Positions 36,033-44,297 of a stretch of 64,000 nt of DNA are shown here, one piece after another. Below the pieces are notes generated by a model. That model worked only from the letters and a program-made list of their open reading frames with translations. It was not told the origin of the DNA and ran no database searches. The first letter of the stretch is position 1. Each line of letters opens with the position of its first letter. The translations under genes and the position numbers were made by a program. Source of the DNA: an uncultured Isosphaeraceae bacterium (GTDB lineage Bacteria; Planctomycetota; Planctomycetia; Isosphaerales; Isosphaeraceae); contig CAMFLR010000003.1 in the NCBI GenBank assembly GCA_945957605.1, forward strand, positions 620,001 to 684,000, in the 5' to 3' direction.

Positions 36033-36197
36033 CTTGGAACTCCTCGGACCTGTAGGAATGAAGTCGGTGGTTGCCGCCAATCTACTCGCGCCGCCTGCTT
36101 CACGCGAGTTGCCGCCGCCACCTATCAACTCGCGCACGCGCCAGTACAATTGCCAGCGAATCACCACGCCGTCGCCCCTCGATGCAAAAGGTTAACG

Positions 36198-37433
36198 ATG
36201 AGCGATTCTCTCCCCCAGGCAACGCTCTCTCGCCGTCAATTTCTCGCAGTCGGCGCGGCTGCGCTGACAACCTCAAACGCAATTGGCGACGAGCCCCAAC
36301 CCCCGCGAATTCTGTTCACCTCGCGAGGCAAAACAGGCATCGTCAACACGGATGGCACCGGCTTACGTTACTTCGCCTTCGACCGCCCCAATCAAGCGAC
36401 GTGGCAACCGGCTGGAGCCTTCGGAGATGGTCGCCGTATCTTGTTTTTGAGCATGGAACCGAGGCGCGACGGGCCAGGAAGGCCGTTCAACGAGTATTAC
36501 ACCCAGACGCCGACGCACATCTGGATTCACGATCTCAAGACCGGCGGCCTCGACGAGATTTGCACGAAGAACCGGCTCGCTCCGTTCGAAACTCCTGCGC
36601 TTCTGGTTGGCGACGATCGCATCCTTGTGCAAGTCGTGCGGAACGGTGTCGGCCAGATCATCAACATGCGTCTCGATGGCTCCGACCCCCAGGAATTCAC
36701 CCGCGCCAGTGAAGGCTTGCCCTATGGCTTCAGCCTGAGCCCCGACCGCAAACGCGTGGCGTTTCATATTGCAGGACCGCAGGGATACCAGGTCTTCACG
36801 AGCGATGTGGACGGCAAGAACCGCGTGCAATTGGCGGGCAAGCCTGGGGAGTTGTTCTTCGGCACGAACTGGTCGCCCGATGGCAAGTCAGTGGTTTACA
36901 TGGCGTGTAACCCAGGCCGAGAACCAGGCCACGACTGGGCCGAAGTGTGCGTGGGCCGGGCCGACGGCAGCGAACACAAAGTGCTGACCAGCGACGGCGC
37001 GATGTGGTTTTCTGCGACCTATGGCGATCCCAAAACCAAAGGCGGCGGCTCGAACATACCCGCCTGGACGCACGATGGGCAGGTTCTGTTCCCGCGACGA
37101 TTGCCCGGCTCAAAGCCTGCGTGGGAGTTCCAACCACAACGTCCCGACACCGACCATTTCAACCGTGACTTTCGTCCCGATCTCGCGCGCGGCGGCACGG
37201 AAATTTGCAAGCTGAATCCGGGCGACGGCAAGATCACCGTTCTCACAAAAAACGATCCGCCGCAATGGGATTTCCGTGCCAGCGAATCCGCCGACGGCAA
37301 GCAGATTGCCTTCTGCCGCGCCAAGACTGGCGAGCCGCCTGCACTGTGGGTGATGGACAGCGACGGCAAGAATCAACGTAAGCTCACGCAAGGGATCGAC
37401 AACCTTGGCGTCGATCACCCGCGCTGGCTTTAG
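36198..37433 (+). CDS. Tat-exported TolB-like beta-propeller protein
   Basis: A protein of 411 residues. The N-terminus has a twin-arginine signal (SRRQFLAVGAAALTTS). The body holds WD40-like/TolB repeats with typical endings, for example SLSPDRKRVAFHI, NWSPDGKSVVYMA, ASESADGKQIAFCRAK and WVMDSDGKNQRKLT. These propellers bind proteins or ligands rather than catalyse reactions. AAGG lies about seven bases before the ATG at 36198; longer in-frame starts overlap the divergent nitrilase gene and are rejected. It is probably a periplasmic reporting or binding protein. Confidence 0.85.
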   Translation: MSDSLPQATLSRRQFLAVGAAALTTSNAIGDEPQPPRILFTSRGKTGIVNTDGTGLRYFAFDRPNQATWQPAGAFGDGRRILFLSMEPRRDGPGRPFNEYYTQTPTHIWIHDLKTGGLDEICTKNRLAPFETPALLVGDDRILVQVVRNGVGQIINMRLDGSDPQEFTRASEGLPYGFSLSPDRKRVAFHIAGPQGYQVFTSDVDGKNRVQLAGKPGELFFGTNWSPDGKSVVYMACNPGREPGHDWAEVCVGRADGSEHKVLTSDGAMWFSATYGDPKTKGGGSNIPAWTHDGQVLFPRRLPGSKPAWEFQPQRPDTDHFNRDFRPDLARGGTEICKLNPGDGKITVLTKNDPPQWDFRASESADGKQIAFCRAKTGEPPALWVMDSDGKNQRKLTQGIDNLGVDHPRWL

Positions 37434-37537
37434 GCCAGACGCGAAGTTGACGAAGCGCGGCTCGCTTGTTGAAATGCTCAAACGCAGTCCACAGATAATG
37501 ATCCCGGCCTTGCGCGATGATCGATGGAAAACTCGTC

Positions 37538-38272
37538 ATGAAAACAACGATTAAAGCGATGACGTTAGTTCTTGCGGCGTGCACGGCAGTTCTGGCTCAA
37601 GCGCCGGGGAATCCCAACGCGCGGTTCATGCCGCCGCCTCCGTCGAATTTGCCGGTGACGCTCGGCCTGCAAACGCGCGTGACCGACACGGGAGTCATTG
37701 TCCTCGGTCACAATCAGGTTTCGATCGGCAAGACCATTGGAATCGAACGCGGCGACACGATTGTCACCGTCGACGGTCAGCAAGTAGGGCAGGTGGGCAG
37801 CACCATTTTTGATGTCGATCTCACCCTGCGCAACGCTCTCAATCGCAGCCCAAACGCGGTGATCTTGCTGCGCAATGGTCGCGACGGGCGGCTGGTGAAT
37901 GTCGCTGTGCGTCGCGATCAGTTCGTGGTGATCACACCTCCGCCGGTGCCGCCGCAGCAAATCATCCAGGTGAAGAAATGGTATCTTCAGTTCCTGGGCC
38001 GCGAGGCGACGCAACAGGAAGTGATCTCCCGCGAGGCCGAGCTGCGGCAGGGGCGGGTCATCGAAACGATCATGAGCGAGTTGCTCGCCGGTCGCGAATA
38101 CTACCAGCGCAACGGCAACGACGAAGTGAAGTTTATCGGCGCGCTGTTCCGCGACGTTCTGAAACGCCAGCCGGTTCATCCCGAAGGTGCGAACTGGCTG
38201 TCACGTCTCAAAGAACTGCGCGGTGATCGGACTCGGTTTGTCGACCAGTTCCGTACGCACTACAAGGTTTGA
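37538..38272 (+). CDS. Secreted PDZ-domain protein with helical C-terminus
   Basis: A protein of 244 residues: signal peptide (MKTTIKAMTLVLAACTAVLA), a PDZ-like domain at about 40-125 (LGLQTRVTDTGVIVLG, GIERGDTIVTVDGQQVG, AVILLRNGRDGRLVNVAV) and a helical segment at about 140-240 (QVKKWYLQFLGREATQQEV, FRDVLKRQPVHPEG). The helical part resembles the DUF4214-type helices of secreted proteins. PDZ domains bind C-terminal peptides or membrane proteins. No protease domain is present. The ATG at 37538 has GGAAAA upstream; 37517 would add seven residues. Function unknown. Confidence 0.75.
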   Translation: MKTTIKAMTLVLAACTAVLAQAPGNPNARFMPPPPSNLPVTLGLQTRVTDTGVIVLGHNQVSIGKTIGIERGDTIVTVDGQQVGQVGSTIFDVDLTLRNALNRSPNAVILLRNGRDGRLVNVAVRRDQFVVITPPPVPPQQIIQVKKWYLQFLGREATQQEVISREAELRQGRVIETIMSELLAGREYYQRNGNDEVKFIGALFRDVLKRQPVHPEGANWLSRLKELRGDRTRFVDQFRTHYKV

Positions 38273-38367
38273 TTGGACGAACTTGAGCTTAATCGGCGTG
38301 TTTAAATCAAGGCTCATGCAGGAATTCAGGGTGGTGAGCGGTATTCTTGCCTATGTCGGCCTTTTCT

Positions 38368-38444
38368 GGGTGCCACTGGTTGTACTCAACCAGTGTGTTT
38401 GACGTCACTTAGGGCACACTGGTGGCGTACCACCAGTGGCACCC
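38368..38444. repeat. Nested inverted repeat (BIME/REP-like), element 2
   Basis: Arms of 30 bases (38368-38397 and 38415-38444) are inverted copies around a 17-base spacer. Each arm is a palindrome in itself: CACTGGTTG-TACT-CAACCAGTG on the left, CACTGGTGG-CGTA-CCACCAGTG on the right. Differences between arms are compensated inside each arm, as in element 1 at 17479, yet the sequences of the two elements are unrelated. It lies between two rightward genes. Confidence 0.8.
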
Positions 38445-38515
38445 GACGGTCTGATTTCGACCACCACCCCGAAACCCATCATGAGCGTAAATCAATTATT
38501 GTGAGGATATGATTC

Positions 38516-40336
38516 TTGGAAACCAAACCGTTCCGCCCCAGCCCATCGACGATCGTGCTCTGGGCGGTTTGGTTTGGTTTGATGGGCGGATACATCGAGC
38601 TTGCGGCATTTTTGCTCAAGTGCAACTGGCTCGACCCGCGTAACTACAACACAAGCCGGCATTTTCCCTGGATGTACCCTGTCGCGGGCGTGCTGGTGCT
38701 GCTTCCGCCTGCTGCGGCATTAATCATTCTGCGACTGATTCGCCCCGCATGGGTTTCGGCTGCGATCGTGATCGGATCGCTATGCTTTGTGAGTGCACTT
38801 GGCGTTTGTTTTCGTGCTCCAATCTCCACGGTCGCGTGCATTCTGCTTGCGGCTGGGATTGCTTACCAAGCGGCACGGTTCGTTCGAACTCGCGCTGAAA
38901 CATTCAATCGTTGGATCAAACGCTCGCTTCTCGTTTTGATGATATCTGTTTGCTTCACGGCCGTAGCAATCTCTGTGGGAGGAGTCAGCGGCAATCGTTC
39001 CGCCGAATCCAAGAGCATTTCCACGGCGAAAAATGTCGTGCTGATCGTGCTCGACACAGTGCGGGCCGATCATTTAAGTGCTTATGGCTACGATAAACAA
39101 ACCTCGCCAAATCTGAGCCGCATCGCGGATCGCGGCGTGCGGTTCAACCGAGCGTTTGCCACCGCGCCCTGGACTGCACCGTCGCACGCGAGCATGTTAA
39201 CTGGTCGATTGGCATCGGAATTATCGGTGGACTGGGACTCACCGCTGGACCGCCGCTGGCCTACGATTGCCGAAGTTCTGCGTCGCGCCGGCTATAACAC
39301 TGCCGGATTCGTCGCCAACACGACATATTGCAGCTACGAAACCGGGCTCGATCGTGGCTTCGCAACGTACGAAGATTACGACGTCACGGCCCACGCCATT
39401 CTCTTATGTTCGTCGATCGTCCAACGCACGCTCAATTTCATCGGCACGCGGCCTCGGCTCGCACACTGGTTCGAAGGTGAGGCTTCAGCCTCGACTCGCA
39501 AGAGTGCGGAACGAATCAATCATGATTTCTTGCGATGGGAAGCGAAGCAAAAGTCGGGACACCCCTACTTCGCATTTTTGAACTATTACGATGCACATCA
39601 TCCTTACCTGACACCGCACCAGACCGACGACGGCCCGACCGGCTTGCGCCCTGAAACGGCCGCCGATTTCGGCTTGCTGCGCGGCTGGTGGGGAATGGAT
39701 AAACGCAAACTCAGCGCACACGACGCCCAACTCGCGATCGACGGCTACGACCACTGCATCGCCTATCTCGATCGCCAGATCGGTCAGCTTTTCGACGAGC
39801 TCGAGCGCAGCGGACGGCTGAACGATACGGTCATCATCGTCACTGCCGATCACGGCGAAGATCTCGGCGAGCACAAGCTCTACGGCCACGGTGTCAGTCT
39901 TTATCGTTCCGAGCTGCAGGTTCCGCTCATCGTGGTCGGCCCTCGCGAAATTGTTCCGCCGCGTCGCGTGGTCGACACCCCCGTCAGCCTGCGTAACATC
40001 GCCACGACCATTCTCAGTGCCGCAGGCGTCGCCACTGATGCACCATCGTTTTCCGGCACGTCGCTGTTAAGCATTGCCACCGATGTGGGGCAAGTCGACG
40101 ACGTGCGGTCCGATCTCGCCGCGCCGCCTGAAGACGATCCGAATCGAGGTGAATCGCCGGTGCAAAAAGGACCGATGCGTTCACTCGTCGCCGAAGGATT
40201 TCACTACATCCGTAATGGCGACGGTAGCGAAGAACTGTACGACATCGAGCATGATTCGGGCGAAACGCACAACCTCGCTAACGACGAGAAATTCACAATC
40301 GTGCTCGAGAAGCTTCGCACACAAGTTTCGAGATAA
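38516..40336 (+). CDS. Membrane-anchored alkaline phosphatase-superfamily protein (sulfatase-like, Thr at nucleophile), paralogue
   Basis: A protein of 606 residues with five or six N-terminal helices (about 12-155) and a sulfatase-fold domain (172-600). Key motifs are VVLIVLDTVRADHLSAYGY (Asp180), TAPWTAPSHASMLTGR (Thr220 where sulfatases have Cys/Ser), and VTADHGEDLGEHKLYGHG. The C-terminus shares GPMRSL and RNGDGSEELYDIE with the copy at 32984. The start is TTG, preceded by GAGG, because an in-frame stop lies just upstream. The helices plus fold recall LtaS/EptA-type transferases, though the sequence is closer to uncharacterised sulfatase-annotated proteins. Probably acts on the outer face of the membrane. 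Confidence 0.85.
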   Translation: METKPFRPSPSTIVLWAVWFGLMGGYIELAAFLLKCNWLDPRNYNTSRHFPWMYPVAGVLVLLPPAAALIILRLIRPAWVSAAIVIGSLCFVSALGVCFRAPISTVACILLAAGIAYQAARFVRTRAETFNRWIKRSLLVLMISVCFTAVAISVGGVSGNRSAESKSISTAKNVVLIVLDTVRADHLSAYGYDKQTSPNLSRIADRGVRFNRAFATAPWTAPSHASMLTGRLASELSVDWDSPLDRRWPTIAEVLRRAGYNTAGFVANTTYCSYETGLDRGFATYEDYDVTAHAILLCSSIVQRTLNFIGTRPRLAHWFEGEASASTRKSAERINHDFLRWEAKQKSGHPYFAFLNYYDAHHPYLTPHQTDDGPTGLRPETAADFGLLRGWWGMDKRKLSAHDAQLAIDGYDHCIAYLDRQIGQLFDELERSGRLNDTVIIVTADHGEDLGEHKLYGHGVSLYRSELQVPLIVVGPREIVPPRRVVDTPVSLRNIATTILSAAGVATDAPSFSGTSLLSIATDVGQVDDVRSDLAAPPEDDPNRGESPVQKGPMRSLVAEGFHYIRNGDGSEELYDIEHDSGETHNLANDEKFTIVLEKLRTQVSR

Positions 40337-40347
40337 ATTCGCAGAAT

Positions 40348-42348
40348 TCAAACTGCTGCTATCGGGCTTCGCAAAAGAATTAAACCCGTCGCCAAACATG
40401 CGCCAGCCGCCGCAAGCGGAGCCCAGAAAAAGTCGGCCAGGCTCACTTGCCAGGCCGTGTCGGAATAGGGATCGGCCTTCTTGACCACGTATGGCCCAGC
40501 CGCCAGGCGATCCGCGTCGAACGCGTCGTCACCAATGGGCGTGAAGTCGCGTTTGAGGACGTTAAGCCGCGTATCGGTCGTGCGCCCTTTGCTTCGCGGA
40601 AAAACGCCGTGCGTTGAGCGAATCATGGGAATGTCGTTGATTCGATCGTACTCAAACGTGATCGTGCCTTTGGTCTCTTCGCGATCCTCATATTCCGCCT
40701 CGATCGCCTTCAGATGATCGTCGACGTCAAGCACGAACTCGGCTGCACGGAAGAAAACGGGCACGCCGGGTTTCGTGTCTTCGATCCGAACGCGCAGTCG
40801 ATGCTGTGTTCCAACTGTGAATCGTTCGAGCGTCTTCACGCGAAACGAAGACGCGTCGATGACGCCACTGATCGTCTCCGCGAGGTCAAACAAGGGCGTC
40901 GCCGCATTGCGGGCGGGCTCGCGGCCTTCGATCGCGTTGAGCACGACAAGGCGGGCACGGTCGGGCGAAAGGTCGGAATAGTCGGTCTTCTCCCATGACT
41001 GCCCGCCATCTGCGCGATTCAGCCTGAACGATTCTTTGGGGGTGGCGAGCATCGTTTCGTCAACGCCGGTGCGATCAATTTTCAGCAAAGCGCGCGGCCC
41101 GTTGCGATGAAGTTCGTAATGCTCGACGACGCGATTCGGCTCTTTACCTTCCTCACGCGTGACGTACACCCGCTCGGCTTCGATGCGTGCGTTGTTATAG
41201 GGTTGAAGCAGTGGTTTTGTTGCAGCAATGTATTCATCGACAAACTTTTGCCAGGCGTCCTGGTTAACCTCGGACGCGGTTTTGATTGCGGCCAGTTGCG
41301 TTCCAAGCCGGCCACGCCTGCTAAGTTGTGCATCGATTTGCGCGTTCAGGTCGGCATCAACCTGGTCGAGGTCGACGCCAAGAATGCGTTTGAAGTCATC
41401 GGCAAATGTTGCTTTTTTGCTGGTTGTGTAGAGTTCGAAGAACCGTTCGGAGCCGTAAGTTTTCAACAGCAAGTTTACGAGCGGAGCGCCTTCGCAATAG
41501 ACGGGCCATTGGTGCCGACCGTACCAGTCGCCACTCGTCAATTCTCGTAATGAAAGTGCGCGTCCCTCGTCGCGCAGATCCGCCATTCGGCCGATCAATT
41601 CGTCTTCGCTCGCTCCACCGCAAGACTCGGCCCACCCTTCACCCAAAAGCGCAGGCGGACTTTGATTATGCGTGCCCATCAAGGTGATCACGCAATGCGC
41701 AACTTCGTGACGGTCGAGCGAAGTCAACACCGATGGCTCGCGTGTGGATTCCTCAATCTTTGACCCCAAGCAGAGTGCAAAAAGTGCGCGGCCTTCCATG
41801 CCGAAGAGCGGTCCGCGCACCCAGTGCACGCTGCCCGGCATCTGGTGGTCGAGACGTTTCTCGAGCACGCGAATATGCGCGTCCATCGCGTCGACCTGCG
41901 CACGCGCCGCTGCCACATCGATCCTCGGCGAGATCATCACCACCTTCTCACCGACGGTGCGCATCGGATAGCGCACGCGTGCTTCAAGATCCATGATCGA
42001 CTCGCCGAGCGGTATTAGCAGCAGCACGGGATAATTCATCGTAAAAGTGCGGCCATATCCCCCGCGCAGGCCGAACATGATGTGTCCCGCGAACACGAGC
42101 ATCGGCGCGCTACCCAGCAGTAGCCATCCCATCGCCCGTCGGCGTTCCGGTCCGCGTATCGCACGCGTCACAGCGATCAGCACAAGCGCGATCCACGCCA
42201 GCGGCAGCGCGGCTAGTAATGAAACAACCGGCAGGAAATGCGGGTGGCCGGCCAGAACGAAAACCATTGCTGCGAGCAGCCCAACCAGCGCCAGCCAGAT
42301 GAGCCAGTTCAATATCGCCAGGCGCGAAAGCAGGCTCGTCCGTTGCAT
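40348..42348 (-). CDS. Membrane-anchored metallopeptidase-like protein (HEVAH)
   Basis: A protein of 666 residues with three or four N-terminal helices (about 12-115) and one helix near the C-terminus (FFWAPLAAAGACLATGLILL). The zinc motif HEVAH is at 214-218, and GEGWAE (236-241) some 20 residues later supplies the third ligand, as in gluzincins of the MA clan. The remaining 420 residues form a beta-rich domain (MLATPKESFRLNRADGG, FEYDRINDIPMIRSTHG). It probably cleaves peptides at the membrane surface. No inhibitor or substrate gene is adjacent. It converges on the phosphatase-superfamily gene with 11 bases between stops. Confidence 0.8.
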   Translation of the reverse strand: MQRTSLLSRLAILNWLIWLALVGLLAAMVFVLAGHPHFLPVVSLLAALPLAWIALVLIAVTRAIRGPERRRAMGWLLLGSAPMLVFAGHIMFGLRGGYGRTFTMNYPVLLLIPLGESIMDLEARVRYPMRTVGEKVVMISPRIDVAAARAQVDAMDAHIRVLEKRLDHQMPGSVHWVRGPLFGMEGRALFALCLGSKIEESTREPSVLTSLDRHEVAHCVITLMGTHNQSPPALLGEGWAESCGGASEDELIGRMADLRDEGRALSLRELTSGDWYGRHQWPVYCEGAPLVNLLLKTYGSERFFELYTTSKKATFADDFKRILGVDLDQVDADLNAQIDAQLSRRGRLGTQLAAIKTASEVNQDAWQKFVDEYIAATKPLLQPYNNARIEAERVYVTREEGKEPNRVVEHYELHRNGPRALLKIDRTGVDETMLATPKESFRLNRADGGQSWEKTDYSDLSPDRARLVVLNAIEGREPARNAATPLFDLAETISGVIDASSFRVKTLERFTVGTQHRLRVRIEDTKPGVPVFFRAAEFVLDVDDHLKAIEAEYEDREETKGTITFEYDRINDIPMIRSTHGVFPRSKGRTTDTRLNVLKRDFTPIGDDAFDADRLAAGPYVVKKADPYSDTAWQVSLADFFWAPLAAAGACLATGLILLRSPIAAV

Positions 42349-42476
42349 GAATCGTCTCGGACAAAGGTCGGAAGTTCGTGTCGAGGGTACGACGAAACGA
42401 GCTTCGACTCAAGGCCAGACCATCACGCAGCGGACGAGCAGGTTGAGATCGATCGATGAAGGTCGCGTGCCGTCGA

Positions 42477-43046
42477 TTACTTGCAAACGGGAGAGGCCGC
42501 AGGCCGCGCTTCGGGATCGCGGGCGGCGATTTCCAGGTTCTTCAGTCCCTTTTCGTAGAAGCCGCCGATCATCTTGTCCATGTTCATGATCAACGACATC
42601 GCCTTCGACATGAAGCGATTCTTGCCGTCCATCGCCCAGGTCACTTGGGTTCCGTCGGTCGTTGGAACGAGCGTGAAGTTGACCTGATTTTCTCCGGGGA
42701 ACGGGCGAAGGAATTCGAGCTTGATTTTCACCAGCGTTGCAGGCCGGCTTTCGACAATCGTCATCCGCCCCGCGCCGGCTTGGCCGTTGCCATCCCAGCC
42801 GTAAATGGTGCCCACGCCCCGAGACGCACCATCGTAGGTCCGCTTCATGTTCGGATCGAGCCCCTCGAATGGCGACCAGCGGCTCCATTCGTGGAAATCG
42901 TCAATGAGGTCGAAGACTGCCGACGCCGGTGCACCAACCACCGCCGTGCGCTCGACGTGATAGTCGTCGGGTCTGGTCGCGATGTAGGCGATCAATCCAG
43001 CCAGCACAATGGCGATACCCGCACCGATGACGAGAGGCGTTACCAT
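42477..43046 (-). CDS. SRPBCC-family protein with N-terminal membrane anchor
   Basis: A protein of 189 residues. One N-terminal helix (TPLVIGAGIAIVLAGLIAYI) is followed by a START/Bet v1-type (SRPBCC) domain: ERTAVVGAPASAVFDLIDDF, WSRWSPFEGLDPNMKRTY, GAGRMTIVESRPATLVKIKL and a C-terminal helix. These domains bind hydrophobic ligands in a deep pocket. The ATG at 43046 has GGGGAA upstream; a start at 43133 would add 29 residues. The domain is clear, but the ligand is unknown. Confidence 0.82.
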   Translation of the reverse strand: MVTPLVIGAGIAIVLAGLIAYIATRPDDYHVERTAVVGAPASAVFDLIDDFHEWSRWSPFEGLDPNMKRTYDGASRGVGTIYGWDGNGQAGAGRMTIVESRPATLVKIKLEFLRPFPGENQVNFTLVPTTDGTQVTWAMDGKNRFMSKAMSLIMNMDKMIGGFYEKGLKNLEIAARDPEARPAASPVCK

Positions 43047-43313
43047 TGAGAATTCCCCAGGGACGCAATAATGGAAATGCATGGCGATCGCAAACTCGCG
43101 ACCGGCGGACATTTTAATCGCGCTGAACAACACGTGAAAGTGTGTGAAACGGCGGGAATCGGCCCTCGCGATTCGTTCGCGTTACAGCGTGTTCCGAGTG
43201 AAGCTTCGGTATGCGATGTGCTAACCGTTTGGAGCGCTTGGAATCTCGATCACTTACGGCGATAATGGGGCTTCCGCCGTCGAACCCCGACGAAACTGGT
43301 TGGAGAAAAAACG

Positions 43314-44252
43314 ATGCGTTGGCAAGGCAATCGCGAAAGCGACAATGTGGAAGACATGCGGGGCGAGGGTGATGGTGGCGGCGACTACGAAGGCGGACCT
43401 GGCGGCGGTGGATTCGGTGGCGGCGGCGGGCTCCCCCCCGGGATGATGCTTAAAGGGGGAGCGGGCACGATCATCATTGCAATCATCCTGTTCTTGCTTA
43501 CAGGCAACCCGCTGGCCTTCCTGCAGGTCGTTCAACCGGGAGCGCCTGCCCGTCAGGTTCAAGCCCCTCCGCCGGCTGCTCCGCGGCCGAATCAGCCGCC
43601 GGGTGCTGAGGATGACGATCTAAAGTTCGTGAAGGTGGTTCTCGCCGACACAGAAGACGTGTGGACTGACCTGTTCAAGAGAATGAATCGCACCTACCGC
43701 AAGCCGCATCTCGTGATGTTTAGCGGCAGTACGCGATCGGGCTGTGGTGCAGCCGAATCCGCGATGGGGCCGTTTTATTGCCCAGCCGATGAGCGCGTCT
43801 ACCTCGACACGGAGTTCTTCGATGAGCTCCAAAAACGGTTCAAGGCGCCTGGCGATTTCGCCCGGGCTTACGTGATTGCGCACGAGGTAGGTCACCACGT
43901 TCAGAACTTGCTGGGTACGAGCCAAAAGGTTCACGAGGCGCAGCAACGCTTGGGCAAGGCCGACGCCAACAAGCTTTCGGTAAAGCTGGAACTGCAGGCC
44001 GACTTTTTCGCGGGCGTGTGGGCTCACCACGCACAACGGGCACGAAACATCATCGAAGAGGGAGATGTCGAAGCCGCGCTCAAGGCCGCCAACGCCATCG
44101 GTGATGACAAGCTTCAGCGCCAGGCGCGTGGGTTCGTCGTCCCCGACTCATTCACGCACGGAACATCAAACCAGCGCATGAAGTGGTTCAGCCTGGGGCT
44201 GAAAACAGGTGATATCCGTCAGGGCGACACCTTTAGCGCACCAGACCTTTGA
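43314..44252 (+). CDS. Neutral zinc metallopeptidase, YpfJ/PF04228 family
   Basis: A 312-residue protein: an N-terminal MRWQGNRESDNVEDMRG as in YpfJ, a Gly-rich stretch (24-45), a membrane helix (about 50-66), a Pro-rich linker and a peptidase domain. The zinc motif HEVGHH is at 190-195. SGCGAAESAMGPFYCPAD, YVIAHEVGHHVQNLLG, ELQADFFAGVWAHHA and DSFTHGTSNQR are family hallmarks. It is probably a membrane-attached peptidase facing outside. The role of the family is not well known. A hairpin follows. Confidence 0.93.
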   Translation: MRWQGNRESDNVEDMRGEGDGGGDYEGGPGGGGFGGGGGLPPGMMLKGGAGTIIIAIILFLLTGNPLAFLQVVQPGAPARQVQAPPPAAPRPNQPPGAEDDDLKFVKVVLADTEDVWTDLFKRMNRTYRKPHLVMFSGSTRSGCGAAESAMGPFYCPADERVYLDTEFFDELQKRFKAPGDFARAYVIAHEVGHHVQNLLGTSQKVHEAQQRLGKADANKLSVKLELQADFFAGVWAHHAQRARNIIEEGDVEAALKAANAIGDDKLQRQARGFVVPDSFTHGTSNQRMKWFSLGLKTGDIRQGDTFSAPDL

Positions 44253-44257
44253 TTCAA

Positions 44258-44297
44258 ACGACGAGCCGTGGCGAAGTGATTCACTGCGGCTCGTCGT
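44258..44297 (+). terminator. Hairpin between converging genes
   Basis: ACGACGAGCCG and CGGCTCGTCGT form an 11-bp stem with an inner GTGA/TCAC pair. It starts six bases after the YpfJ stop and reaches into the end of the converging gene. The T tract (CTTTGTT) is weak. Confidence 0.5.
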
